Assembly: GCA_951640195.1 (NCBI GenBank)
Contig: OX621172.1
Span: 1,860,001-1,924,000, forward strand
Length of the DNA: 64,000 bases
Source of the DNA: Porpolomopsis calyptriformis
Taxonomy: Eukaryota; Basidiomycota; Agaricomycetes; Agaricales; Hygrophoraceae
Reading direction: 5' to 3'
The notes under the pieces were generated by a model. That model ran no database searches, was not told the origin of the DNA, and saw nothing but the letters and a program-made list of their open reading frames with translations. The number at the start of each line of letters is the position of its first letter. Positions within the stretch are counted from its first letter, which is position 1. The position numbers and the translations under genes were made by a program. Positions 1 to 11,877 of this stretch are shown here, one piece after another.

Positions 1-939
1 AGGAGGGAGTAGCAATTCTGGGGAGGAATAGGGGAGTGAGCCGGGTTGGAAAGCATGTTTAGGCTGTGGGGGTTGTGCAGAAGATGTGGGGGGAGCGGAA
101 TTACGGTGGCGGGAAGGATTATGGCGGGGATTGACTGAATGAGAAGCGGTTCTGGAGAGAGTATGATCTTCGGATGGGTCATGGTCGATTTCGCCAATTT
201 TCCTTGCCATGCCAAAGTCACCGATGCGACAGACGCCCATTTCGTCTACGAGGACGTTTTCGAGTTTGATGTCCCTGTGAACGACGCCGGCGACCTCGTG
301 CAAGTAGCGCAAGCCTCTGACGACCTGGCCGAAGACGACGGCGAGGTCGTCGAGGGGAAAGGCGGGCTGACCGTACCGCTTGACGATGTCGTAGAGGGAA
401 CCGGTAGGGCAGAGGAGGGTGAAGAAGTAATCTGCATAAGAAGTTTGTATAGCGGAAAAGAGGGGGAGTATATGCTCATGACTAAGGGATGCCCAGATGG
501 CTGCTTCGTGGTCGAGACGCTTGCGAGCCAAGACAGGATTACCTTGTTTGGCGAGATTGGCTCGTAAAACGATCTTTACGGCAACGGTGCCGCCGGAAGT
601 GGAAGAGGCACGCCTGATTGTGGAAAAACCGCCATGGCCGATGATGGGACCGAGGGTATAGCCACCGATGATGGTGCCCTCTGCGTCGGGGGGGGAAGTG
701 CGAACGAGGGGGAGGGAGAAACCAGAGAGCCAGGCAGCTGCGGGAGACAAAAAGAGGGAATTGGGAGAGGGAGAGGGAGAGGAGGGAAGATCCGAGGGAT
801 CTGTGTCTGAGAGGGGATGGTCGCGAGAGGGATAGTTGTCTGGGTCGGTTATGAGCCGGGGTCTATCGGGGTGGTCTGGAGAGATAAAGTCATCGAGAAA
901 GGGATGGTAAAGACCCAGGTGGGTTGATTCCGATAGCAT
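1..939 (-). CDS. Serine/threonine protein kinase, N-terminal part (runs off the left edge)
   Basis: The minus strand is open from an ATG at 939 down to base 1 with no stop. It has a Ser/Pro/Asp-rich N-terminal tail of roughly 95 residues. A kinase domain follows with a glycine-rich loop (GHGGFSTIRRA), the VAVK lysine strand, the catalytic loop HRDIKLEN and the magnesium-binding DFG. After DFG comes a long Ser/Pro/His-rich insertion before a GSLPYSSPELLLP segment, which reads as the end of the activation loop (APE region). The reaction is ATP-dependent Ser/Thr phosphorylation; the substrate is unknown. The layout resembles fungal CAMK-like kinases, but I cannot assign an orthologue. The C-terminal part lies outside the window. 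It is divergent from the ArfGAP gene starting at 1169. Kinase identity is secure; the start codon is likely but unproven. Confidence 0.9.
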   Translation of the reverse strand, partial: MLSESTHLGLYHPFLDDFISPDHPDRPRLITDPDNYPSRDHPLSDTDPSDLPSSPSPSPNSLFLSPAAAWLSGFSLPLVRTSPPDAEGTIIGGYTLGPIIGHGGFSTIRRASSTSGGTVAVKIVLRANLAKQGNPVLARKRLDHEAAIWASLSHEHILPLFSAIQTSYADYFFTLLCPTGSLYDIVKRYGQPAFPLDDLAVVFGQVVRGLRYLHEVAGVVHRDIKLENVLVDEMGVCRIGDFGMARKIGEIDHDPSEDHTLSRTASHSVNPRHNPSRHRNSAPPTSSAQPPQPKHAFQPGSLPYSSPELLLPP

Positions 940-1168
940 GTAGACTCCAGGGTGGAGACGGTGAATTAAGAGAGAGAGAGAGAGAGAAAGTGGTATTGAG
1001 ATAAGATGTGGGAGATGGTGGTAAAGAAGAAAAAGGGTGGAATTTCCAACTCGTGATCTTTCAAGTCATAAGACGCGGGAGTGGGAAACCGAAAAAGAAA
1101 CGGTAATTTCCGTTTCATATTCTTTTCGCTGTTTGGCAACCTCGTCTAGATTCAACACAGATCTCGTG
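940..1168. promoter_or_regulatory. Shared divergent promoter between kinase and ArfGAP, with AG microsatellite
   Basis: Only about 230 bp separate the start codon of the leftward kinase from that of the rightward ArfGAP, so both must be driven from here. An AG dinucleotide run lies at about 969-987. I see no clear TATA box. Confidence 0.5.
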
Positions 1169-2694
1169 ATGACAGAGCCGATGACAGAGCCGATGACAGA
1201 GCCTACAAAGGATGATACGGTGAGGGTATTCGACGTATTAAAGTCACAAAACGGTAACAAGGTTAGTTCATTCGTTAGTTATATCCTTGCGCTCATGTCG
1301 TAGACTTGCTTCGATTGCCACGCTCGAAACCCAACATGGGCCAGTATCACTTTTGCTGTCTACGTCTGTCTCGACTGTTCCAGTGTACACCGCAACATGG
1401 GCGTTCACATCAGCTTTGTTCGTTCCACCACACTCGACACATGGCAGCTCAACCAGTTGCGTGCCATGAAGGTAGGCGGTAACGCATCAGCCACCGCTTT
1501 TTTCACCCGTCACCGTGCTTCCGCCCTCCTCTCTGACTCTGACACCAAGAAAAAATACTCGGGTCCGATCGCCGAACTCTACCAACAAGAACTCCAGAAA
1601 CGAGTCAAAGAAGACGCTCTAACGTTAGTCTCATCCACTCTTAATCACTCATCCTCATTCCCTCCAGTTTCCCAGACAGAATCGTCGTCGACCGTCTCGA
1701 ACCTGCACCCCCAGCCGAAGACGATGATTTCTTCACGTCTTGGAGCAAACCATCTACCCCTAAACCCCCCGGCGCATCCGGGAGGTCCTCACCAGCTGCC
1801 CCCGTCCCCGTCCCCGTCCCCGTCTCCCCACGCACCGTCACCTCATCCTCCCTCCGCTCTACCACCTCCAAACTCGGCGCAACCAGGCTGAACGCCCCCA
1901 CCATTACCTCCTCTTCAGCCCCCAAAAAATCCAAACTAGGCGCGCTCGGCGCCACAAAGGCCCCCATCAAAATCGACTTTGCAGAAGCCGAGCGAAAGGC
2001 ACTCGAGGAAGCCGACCGCATCAAGCAATTAGGATACGACCAACAACGCGAGGAAGAGGAAGAGGAAAATGAAAAAACGATCAACACCGCCCCTCCCCTT
2101 ACCGGCACCACCAACGGTACCCACCTCAAAGTCCTCACACCCGGATTCACCAGACTCGGCTTTGGCGCTATCCCCTCCGCCACCATCTCACCAGCACCTA
2201 CCTCACCCTCCCGATCCAAGTTCGTATCTTCATACACTATCTACAACTACTCACCATTTCTCGCAGCATACCAGACGACTCGCCGATGACCGCCCGTGAG
2301 AAATTCGGAAACCAGAAAGGCATCTCTTCAGATATGTATTTCGGCAGAAACGCTTACGATCCCCACGCACTCACCGAAGCCCACGCCCGCCTCCAATCCT
2401 TCCAATCCGCCACCTCCATTTCCTCTAACCAATACTTTGGCAGAGAAGACCCGGATGATATGGGCGCCGTCGCCCCTATTGAAGGAAGCTTGTTAGGTGA
2501 AGGAGGTCTTTCCGGACTTGAAGTCGCCGCGCGCGATACGATATCCAGGGTGTTGGCTAATCCGGACGTACAGAATATGGGCGAGACTCTCAGGACCGGC
2601 GCGTTAAAGGTGAGTAGTCTTCTCAATGTTCCTTACACCGTCTTAACCACCCCTTTAGCTCTCCGATTACCTCGCACAGATGACCGAACGGTAG
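1169..2694 (+). CDS. GLO3: ArfGAP2/3-type (Glo3) GTPase-activating protein
   Basis: Five exons join in frame: 1169-1261, 1304-1623, 1668-2219, 2267-2609 and 2659-2694. The protein begins with an MTEP repeat and then the ArfGAP zinc finger. Its cysteines read C-x2-C-x16-C-x2-C, with CFDC and CLDC as the two pairs, followed by the arginine-finger region [13 protein letters not shown]. Downstream are a basic/acidic stretch with SKLGA and IDFAEAE-type motifs, a Pro-rich linker, and C-terminal motifs of the Glo3 family ([17 protein letters not shown], then SNQYFGRE). The last exon gives [11 protein letters not shown]. Family role: stimulating Arf1 GTP hydrolysis on COPI vesicles for Golgi-to-ER retrieval. 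The first codons are ambiguous because three in-frame ATGs lie in tandem 12-bp repeats (1169, 1181, 1193). Confidence 0.93.
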
Positions 2695-2958
2695 TTTTTC
2701 TTGATCACGTGCAATATATCCTCTCTCTTTCGTTTTCTTCTCTCAACCCTTGCACTCAAGTCAAATTGCAGTCACAGCCATCCACGGTTGGACTGTGCCA
2801 AAGCAGTGCAGAAATTGAACTGGTTTTTTTGGATGTCTTAGTGCTCGATTTCATAATCACGCTTATCTTCATATATGAAGCAAAAGGCAGAGCCGGCAGT
2901 CCATACATAATTAAAAGAAAATCGTCCATATTATTGTCCATTCCATTCCGATATGTGT

Positions 2959-4582
2959 TTAGTAAGAAGGTGTGGCGGTAATGGCCGGAGGGCCAAACCG
3001 TTTGACGAGCCGTTCGAGGCTCAGGTCCCGTTTCACAGGTCCAGAAGTAATAGACGCGAAGTGCGTGCAGGAAGATGACGGAGCGATGGGATGCGCCGGA
3101 GGGGTAGGACTCGTCCCTTGATGCCTAAGAAAAAATAATAATAATAATAAAAGAAGCAGAGAACGGACATGTACGTACCATGTAGATGTGCCGTACACAC
3201 CCATCGGAAGGTCATCATCGCCCTCACATGATTCGAACGTGCCTGGACTGTAATTGGCGGGCATATTCCATTCGCAACCCATCACTGCGAAAATATGAAG
3301 AAGGCATGAAAGGCGAGTTATGCAAAACCGTACCGTCGTATATGTGTTGACAGTTCCTACGAGCGTTTGGACCGACGCAGGCGCGCATGCAGAATTGGGT
3401 ATCAGACATGAAGCTCGTCCATTCGTGGTACTGGTTGTTTAGCCCAAAGGTGTTGCCATAAACCAGTCCACCGATCGGATTGCCGTTACCCGCTGACAAA
3501 TCTAATCAGAGAATGGTTCTTTTTATGCTCAAATGATGCGTACTAGCGCCGTGAGGGTCCAATTCTAACCGAGAGTTCGAAGTTGAGAAATAATAATAGA
3601 AAAAATGACGGAGACCGCTACTTACCGCCTCCCTGGTCACCCTTCTTGACGTTGATCTTGGTGAAATCGCCAACACCAGTGACTTGAACGTAGTCATGTG
3701 TGCGAACGAAGTGGACGCCTTGGAGGGTCCCGTTAGGGATGACACGCGTCCCTCGTCCGCTTTTGGTGCACCACGCGACCTCTACTTGCTCCGTGTCCCC
3801 GATAGTTCCGACAGAGGGCGGAGCCCACAGACAAAAGTCATCTGCGTCGTTCATCCACATGGTCTGACACATTGAGCTTTGAGAGGAAGTCGTCCCGCAT
3901 TGGTTCGTGCCCGTCTGGCCAATCTCGGACCTGACCGGGAGGTTATTGAACCTTTTTTTGGGCAGATGAGCCGGATATAAACGCGAAAATAATAATACAC
4001 CCTTACATGTAGCCAGTGTCCCAAATTTGATTGGGGTTGTTACCTCCGCAATCCCAGATCTGAATTTGGTTACCGTTATTGAGATTACCGTTAGTCAAAT
4101 CGACACATCTGCCATGATTGGTCCAAGCAAGGCTGGTCGTCTAATCAGTCGTCTCCTTCGCAAAATCAAAAAAGGGCCTTACTGATTGTCGCCGAAGCCA
4201 GTATAGAAAAACTGCTGGTTGGCGTTGCCAGAGGTGCAGTCCCAAACTTGAAGTTTATTCCCATTGAAGTTATTTCCATTAATAACATCGAGACACTTTG
4301 CACCGTTGTATAAGGTGACCGATCCGTGCTTGAACGTCCATTCTTGGTCGGAACCACCAGTGCAATCAGCTATGACGACGGGAGCTCCGTTGGCATTGCT
4401 AGCTCTCAGGCACTTGGCAGCTGAGTTACCAGCTAACAGGACATCGGTCAATCCGCAAAAAAAGCGTATAGTATTGGATCAACATTACGTTGTAACAAGA
4501 GTGCCCCTTGGTATGGCGGTGTTTGAGCTGAAGCAGAGAAAACGCCAAGAGTAGCGACGAGGAGAAAGCTTTTGAGGTACAT
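2959..4582 (-). CDS. Secreted ricin-B-type lectin fused to a macrophage-activating-glycoprotein-like domain
   Basis: The ATG at 4582 opens a signal peptide (MYLKSFLLVATLGVFSASA). An intron with donor GTAATG joins in frame to a beta-trefoil lectin domain. Repeats show LQVWDC, IQIWDC and NPNQIWDTG, the QxW signature of ricin-B/CBM13 domains. After a further intron comes a Cys-rich domain (NQCGTTSSQSSMCQTMW, DDFCLWAPP, GVHFVRTHDYVQVTG, RRNCQHIYDEMGCEWNMP). This matches the secreted basidiomycete family often labelled macrophage-activating glycoprotein-like. A Ser/Pro-rich tail ends at the stop at 2959; a small intron near 3131-3175 carries an AAT microsatellite. No catalytic ricin A-chain is present, so this is a lectin-type carbohydrate binder rather than a ribosome-inactivating protein. 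Likely extracellular or wall-associated. Some exon borders are approximate. Confidence 0.85.
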
Positions 4583-4689
4583 TAGGGTATCGAGAAACGA
4601 GTGTGGGGGGGTAAAGAATGTAAGGAGAGTAAGGAGAGCCTCGAGGAGAACAAGCTTGAGATCAAACCCTGAAACGTGAGTCTAATCAG

Positions 4690-4698
4690 CTATATAAG
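4690..4698 (-). promoter_or_regulatory. TATA-like box upstream of the lectin gene
   Basis: The plus strand reads gctatataagac here, giving CTTATATA on the minus strand about 110 nt upstream of the lectin ATG at 4582. The spacing suits a TATA element with a short 5' UTR, as expected for a highly expressed secreted protein. Confidence 0.5.
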
Positions 4699-4699
4699 A

Positions 4700-7600
4700 C
4701 CATGTGGTTACATAAGGCTCCATATTTTTGGACTACAACGGTTCGCTTACCGGCTAGTCCACCCCCCCGTATGCGATTCTTACAGTCGGCCCATGCGCGA
4801 CGTTTGAAGGGGGACCCAGCTCGGTATTCACGTGCGCTCAGCGTCGTAGCCGTTGCTCAAATATTTAATACACAAATTGTAGTGAAACGAGTTCATACCT
4901 CATTCTCAATCCTACATTCCTCAATACCCCAGTGACGCAGTGGACTTGGAATGGCGCTATCAATTCCTGAATAACAGCATTCTTGGCGATAAAGTGCTTA
5001 CTGCTTCACTTGGTGCGACTCCACCTTTCCCTAGATTCTTTCCAAGAGTACGTCATGACAAGACTGTTGTAGTCATACGCTCCGCTGTTTTCTTGGCGAG
5101 CTTTGGTGTTCGGGGATAAACCAAGTATGTTTCACTTCGTTGACCACGAAGTGAGAGTAACCGGCCCCGCTGGGTCTAAACACAGGTTCTCCCATCCTTG
5201 CATGCACTTTTTCGACGAGCGAATGCCGTATCCAGTGAGCAGTTGCCTCTCGTTTGATGTGTATGGATGTCATGACAGAGCCTGCCAAATGTGATAGCAT
5301 TTAGCGAACTATATGATGACCCACGTCGAGGCGACTAAACGGGAGCATGGCTGTTGCGACGGGGAACTTCGACGCTCTGCAGATCATCCGATAAGAAGTC
5401 GCGGACGTTGGGAGAGGCCGTGGGGGGTGTTCCGGACACGCTACTGCGCGTACGACAGCATGCAGTAACCTAAAGGGGTTGTAGGGGCCAAGACCGTGTT
5501 GTAGTCGAGGCGAATACAGGTTCTGCGTAACCTAACAGTGTTAACGAGTGATAAAACGGAAGGGCAGCTTAAACTGCGCGGACTCTGACGAATGGATGTT
5601 TTTTCGATAATCGATGAGAGAACAGCCCCTTGTTTTCGGGAATACCAAAGCAAGACTTGATGGAGAAATGTGGTTTGAGGATACGGCGTGTATTCTGCAT
5701 GAAGGCAACAGCAGGGGGAAAGATCGATAGTTGGCTGGCAGAAAAACACCGAGTTAGCAATACCGAAGCCACGGGTCACCACTTGATCGTGAGCACAATG
5801 TTCACCCACATCGTCAGATACTTCATCTCAGATCAATAAACCAAGTACTTTCGGAGTAACTTGGTCAAGTCAGGTCACCTCCATGTAGGTGCCAGTCGAT
5901 CGGCACCGGCGGATGGTCTGCCACATTTTACAGCTCTAAACCGAAAGGGGACGTGTTGAACAGGACCAGACTAGACTTAGATAGCTGTTCCATCTTCACA
6001 TCCTCGAAAAGGAGGGGGGCGTGTAGTTTATCTCGGGTTTACCTAACTGATTTGTCGTTGATTTAGTAAAGCCGATCGACCCGTGAGTACCAGTTGGCAA
6101 AGTGGGTTACTTACCATTGTGTTGGGCTACCAGGCAGTTCACGAGCCCTTGAGCTTGGTGATGTTTTTATTGACGTCTTAACAACGTAACTGCAGTCGCG
6201 GCTGCAGTCTGAGGGGAAGGGGAGTGGGGGGGATCGTGATGGTGGCTTCAGAGATGATGGCGAGGGTTCGGCGGTAAGTGGATATGTCTGGATATCAGTG
6301 CAAACAATTGTTCAGGCCTGCCCGGCTGGTGACTTGTTCGAATTCGCCTGGATGGCTCGGTGAAGTGCCGTAACGTTCGATGGGCCTAGTTAACTATATA
6401 TATCATGCTGGTACCAGACGCTCGGGGGCCACTCAATAGTACGTGGGAGGGAGAGACAGTCAGAGTCCGAATGGACGGTATGAATGCTTGGAATTTTGCC
6501 CGCGCACCCGCTTGCTTCCGTCTACTCGTTGGCGCTAGGAACAAACCGGAAGCTGAATTTCGCATTTGCGGTTGCTTAGAAAACTTGATCACATAATAGC
6601 ACCACATTCCAGTATGATCCAGATCATTCAGAAACGATACAAACGTACCTTGAGAAACCATTGTCCCCCTGGCGGAAAATAAAACTTCTCCACCATAGAT
6701 TAATCTGACTCTCTCAAAGGAGAAATGTCACTGCGTCGAAATCACATCCGAGCCAGCTGAACCGCGGTCGGCAAACACGTTCGAATGGCTGAAATACCTA
6801 TGAGAGGGAGGTTCAGTCTCAGATATCGACGCATTATCATTCAAGAGAGCTGGAAGATCCGAAAAAAGACGTTGTAAGGACAGCCTCACGGTCCCTGAAG
6901 AAACCGGCTCTACGCCCTAAGGGCGGATCTATGCCTGTATATCAGAACCTTCGGGATTGGGTCGTCGCACTGTATGTAAACGCTTGCAGCTAGTTCGACG
7001 CCGCAGGAAAGTAACTGACACCCAGGGGAACGTTGACCTGAAACGGAAAACAAATTCAAAAATTTGTTGCGAGGAAGCTGCTAATTTTGGCATACATATC
7101 AAACCTCTCGTCACTTATCCAACTGCGGCCAGACTCCCAGACTCGTAACAACGTTTCTGGCAAGGTCGAATCATCAACAATAAAAGAAAGGGCAACACTA
7201 ACAAAGGAAAATTACTCAGGAGCTCACAAACAATGTATTTTTCCGAGGTATGCCTCGTTGATGTGAAAGAATGCTACGATCGACCTCCGGTTCACGGACC
7301 GGGGAAATGCACATGATATACCGTTCTCCTTGATCCAGCAACAAAGTACCTGTGATTCTGATTAATGACTAATTTGTGAGGATGATGGAAACTTACCCAA
7401 ACTCATTCGGGGGGCTGTAAATTCCAGAGGTGACTGGACACTTGGGAGTGTTTGCGGGGTCATTCTGATTCAACCACAACTGAAATAAACCAGTTTGTGG
7501 TGCTCCGCTCGAACGGGACACATTGCCAATATCGTCTGCCAAAAGAAGGAAGGTTCATAAAGCCTACTTGTGCATTTCTCAAACGTTGCTCTTAGCGCAT

Positions 7601-9499
7601 TTTCCAGCCCTTCCAAACCTCGGGTTCCAGTTGAACTGGACACCCCGATGTAGGTGTGTTTCCCGCGAAAATCTTGCTCATACCTCGTCCGCCAAGCGTT
7701 TTGATCCTTCTGGTTTTCAAAGGTCACGTGCTCCTCGCGTTATCAACATGCTCGAAATCTCCTTGGTGCTCGATACTTGTTGGTGACGCTTTGCGAACCT
7801 AGCGCATTGTCGTGGCGATTTATGGGTTTCCCTTCAATTTTATTGATGTGAATTCCAATACACACCCAAAGACTTGGAGAGCCGTTTATGGTTTGATGAA
7901 CAATGAAAAGGACCAGAATCGCGGATATACCGTGAGTGTGCGACTGCTCCTCTCGAAGCCAGAGTAATTGCCTGTTATGAACAGGCCCCACTTAACAATC
8001 CATCAGGTGAACATTTTAGCTATCCTTTAAGGGGCGTTGGAGTAGTTACCTTTTTGAATCACTTGCGTATTCCGTGGTTTCAGATCAGGTCAGCGTCCTC
8101 TGAACGCACCCTTTCAATATGATCTTGCATGTTGGTGCCTCAAAAGTTTTTCGTCCTCGATTTTTTGCCCTTGTTGCCAGGGTCACTCTACAGTTTGACA
8201 GCCACATGTCGACGGCACGCTTTTGCGGCAATTCATTCTTCAAAGGAACATCCAGGGGGGGGTGGAAAGCGTGCGCATGATCTCATTCACTGCTAGCGCT
8301 CAGATCGGAATGTTGAAGCTGATTTATATCATCGGTTACAGTGTCTTTTCCGAGTAGAGATTACTGCGCAAGAAGTTCCCGGGTTCTGGTACCGCTTCTC
8401 ATGCTCGGGGACGCAACTGCCATTACAATTGCGTCGCTGGTGCTGAAGAGGCATTCACCTGATTCTGTGCTATTCAATCTGCGTGGCAATATCTTTCTCT
8501 GCCACCCACTCCAACGCGTTCAAGGGCTCGAACGTACATTACTTTTGTGCGAGCCAGATAGACAAAGTCACGCCAGAATTTTTCCACAACGCCGTCTTGG
8601 AAGGGACTGAAATATCATCCATATATTCCGAACATCTGAAGGATCGCGGCGCAGGACTAACCGCATCGGATAACGTCTGTCCATGAGGCATGATTTTATT
8701 ATCGATTGACTCGTGTTGGGCACTGCCAATTCCGAAACAGGCATGTCCAACTTCAAGAAGATGCGGTCTTATTTGAAATACCCGCTGTGAGGCACCAGGT
8801 AGCAGTTCCCGGTACGTTTGACCCATGCGAGTCCCGCTCTCCATACTTGAAATTTCCCTTTAAGGAGGAGAAATTTAGGATCGTGGGTTTTTTTCTGTGC
8901 GCCACATTTACAAGTCTGCAAGTTTGCCAGAAAATCGAAGGGTGACCAGGACTAAAATGCTGGGCACGACCTTCGAAGACGATCTAGCGGCTATTCTGTG
9001 ATGGATGCGTCGACGAATGTTGTTATTTCAGTCGCTGTTCCGTGATTGAAAAGATAGACGCACACCCAATGGTCCTGACCGTTATGTCTGTTCGAACATC
9101 GTGAAACACTGTTATTGCCTTCACGCAAGCTGTAAAGAGCTGTACACCCTTTCTCAACTCCGCCTCTCAATTTACCTACCGCCAAGTTTCCTAGAATGGC
9201 CTTTCCCAGTTCAACCGTGTGGGTACTCATCGTCTGCCGTCCACTTGCAGTCGTTAAATATTTTCGGTGCGTCTCCATTGCGAATCATCCACGAGCCGCT
9301 CATCTCCCATCACAATTAAAAATTCCGAGCTCGCTATGAAGGTTCGACACAGAGGACGGAAGGATCAACAATTGCGACTGATAAATTAGCGTCGATCAGA
9401 AGCGGAGTCATCCACGATTTTGAAAACATTTCCACCGGGGCACATGCTATGAAGTTCGCCGCTTGCAACGCCGCTATTGGCTCTAAGGGCTTGGAGGAA
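4700..9499. other. Gene-poor stretch without a supportable gene
   Basis: All reading frames here are short (about 60-120 codons) and none joins to a neighbour into a recognisable domain. Two stretches look slightly protein-like: the plus strand around 8483-8686 and the minus strand around 7470-7727. I recognise neither. No terminal inverted repeats, long terminal repeats or transposase and reverse-transcriptase motifs were seen by eye. It could be decayed transposon sequence or host a non-coding transcript. Confidence 0.5.
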
Positions 9500-11006
9500 C
9501 TCAGTCGTGGCACACGAAACCCTTTTTACTCCTAAGGAAGTTTTTTTTACAGCCTCCGATCACATAAAGAGATGATCTTTGTGACTCCATGTTTGCGGGG
9601 GTCTGTGTTTTTTTTTTTTTTTTGTCCTCAAGCAAACACGCCGTGGCTCCACTCGTTCTTGGCCATTGCCCCGGATATCGTATCGATAAGAAACTAGTCT
9701 TTGCCAGGCGTAGTTGGCCATGGGGACTGCCTTCCTCCGGCGACCGTCCAATATTGGGGTTCCTAGCCTGATTGTTGTTCAATCAGGAGGAAAAGCACCC
9801 CCCCCTCCGATCTGTCAGCTGATGGCTGCGGCATTGGCAATATTAAGTTGTCAATGGGGATATGACAGGACAGTTGGATATAAAAACGGGGTCGTTTCAA
9901 GAAGAAGAAAAAATCAGTACGTTTCGCCCCCCTTTCCTTACCCCCCCCACCTCTCTCACACCCTTGGCTTGACGCATTGCTTGCAGTGTCGCGTTCTTAT
10001 CTATCTGCTATGCCACCCAAAGCCTTGCTTGTAGTCTTGCAATACCCTTGACGCACATGGCTTTGGTTCATAGCCAAGATAGATGAACGAACGCGTCGCT
10101 GGCTTGCCATGCGGCCGATCTGATACCCGAGCCTCGTTGTGCAGTGTCGCCTTCCTAGACGATTACCCTTTCACCTCACCGACTAGCCATGACTGGTGGA
10201 CGCCCCCCCCCCCCCCCCCCCCCCCCCTTTCCTCTTTCCTCCCTTCCTGCGATCATCCGCGATTTTGTCTTTCCCACAACACGCATGGATAATCGCCAAC
10301 ATAAACGAGGGCAACTATTGTCATTTTCATCATCACTTCTGTCTAGTGTCTGAATCATTTTAACAGTCTGACGCGTTTCCTCCCCTCCTAGATTTCACCC
10401 ATGACCTCGTTGAAAACTTGGTTTGCATTCATTTCATTCAAAGTCTTTCTCTTATCCATTTTACGATGTATTGCATCCTGGCCCGTCCCACCTTGCCTAT
10501 CCCCCAATTACCCTTAATTGTATTTCCCCTTGTTCTACAATTCCGAGCAATGCAGACTATACATAATGACATGGTCAGTAGGGAAGGTTGTGAACTGTGT
10601 CGGTGACAATGATAATGAAACCAATTGATGCATGGAATGAGCCTGTTCTCGCTCTTTTTTTCTTGCCATTGCCCGGTTGGCCAGCGTGGTAGAATCGGCC
10701 GGAAACCGCGATCAATTGAAATAAAGAACCATCGTGAGCAGATTTTGCAGGACAGAAACGAAAGAGGTTAGGTAGCCTTGCGCAGCCAGAATACTGAGAC
10801 TCAGCGTCTTCCAAAGAAACTTCCAGCGGGAACACGGCGATCATGAATGGATCATAAAATCAGGAGAATGTCCGGGTTGATGGCTGCGGCTGATAGCATT
10901 AGTACCTAAATACAACATTGCAATGGGAACGGATTGCGATTGAGCCAAACGGTGAACGGATTCATTATACCCCAGGTTCAAAAAAGTGTGGTCCCGGTGA
11001 CGCCCA
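9500..11006. other. Non-coding region with long homopolymer tracts
   Basis: This stretch holds a T run near 9608-9623 and a TATA-like ggatataaaaacgg at about 9876. Pyrimidine-rich blocks follow around 9920-9960, and an uninterrupted C run of about 25 nt sits at 10203-10227. The short frames near 9714-10292 are translations of these low-complexity tracts. I find no credible protein. The TATA-like site followed by a pyrimidine-rich leader could mark an unrecognised transcript. Confidence 0.4.
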
Positions 11007-11877
11007 TTACTTCAAAAGTTCTTCCACTATCCTATCCTCCGCGATTTGGGCCACATTAGCTCCGCGATAGTTTAGTCTCCGAAGAACATCAATCTAGTGC
11101 AAAAATGAGCGAGGGAAAAAAAAAAAAAAAAGAGTCAGATCAACTTGATCGCCGTTGATAAAGAAAAAAAAAAGCGGGTGCAAAAGAGACTGACGACTTT
11201 GGTTCGTTCGAATCCGAGAGCTTCGAACTGGTCTACGTGGGCTTTCTCCAAACCGGCAATAGCGACCTCATCTCGAAATGGCAACGATTTCCCGCCGCTC
11301 TTCCCTTTCTGACCAGGTCCACCAGCATATATTTGTGTCCAATACCTCGCCGTATCGTCAAAACTGCCTTTACTCGTCGTGTAGTGTTTCGCGACCTCGG
11401 CATCCTGTGGATCATTTGGTTCAGGAGAACAGAGAAGGGATTGTAGGGATATCAATGTTGATTTCAGAGTAAGCACAGGAGACCAAGCGTCTTTGAGGAT
11501 GTCAAGGCAGATGGCTCCGGATGCAGAAGATACATTCGGATGGTAGACTTTGGTTAGGAATTTCATCTTGACGGGCTGGAAAGGGTAGGATTCCGGGATT
11601 ATGATGTCCTTGAACGAAGATTATGTGGAGCAAGACCGGGAGAACACGTCAAGCTCACGACTTCAAAATGACCCCCCTCATAAGGTGTTTCTGATGGACC
11701 TGGAAATGATCCCTTCAAATGAAAGGGAGAATCGTCGATGAGGTCAATCTTGATGTTGGAGGTCTTATCATTCTGGCAATCTACCAGGCACCGAGAGAGG
11801 CTAAATGTACAAAATACAGAAGTCAAAAGACACCCACCAGCAATTTCCTTGTTTACGCGGCGAAGACGGGCATCCAT
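11007..11877 (-). CDS. UBC1: Ubiquitin-conjugating enzyme E2 with UBA domain (UBC1/UBE2K type)
   Basis: Exons read [13 protein letters not shown], then [15 protein letters not shown], then [18 protein letters not shown]. The UBC core continues with [19 protein letters not shown]. The catalytic cysteine lies in SGAICLDIL, followed by WSPVLTLKS and [17 protein letters not shown] linker leads to a C-terminal UBA domain ([18 protein letters not shown], then [20 protein letters not shown]) ending at a stop at 11007. An intron containing A/T runs interrupts the UBA domain. The E2 fold plus C-terminal UBA is diagnostic of yeast Ubc1 and human UBE2K, which extend K48-linked chains. The E2 takes ubiquitin from E1 onto its cysteine and passes it on with an E3. 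A link to the neighbouring F-box genes is only suggestive. Confidence 0.94.

Noticed and set aside
1641..2237. 198-codon minus-strand frame across GLO3
   Set aside because: It overlaps the ArfGAP exons, whose zinc finger and Glo3 motifs are decisive.
4700..9500. Possible transposon with terminal repeats
   Set aside because: No inverted or long direct terminal repeats and no transposase or reverse-transcriptase motif could be seen. A repeat-library search would be needed to revive this.
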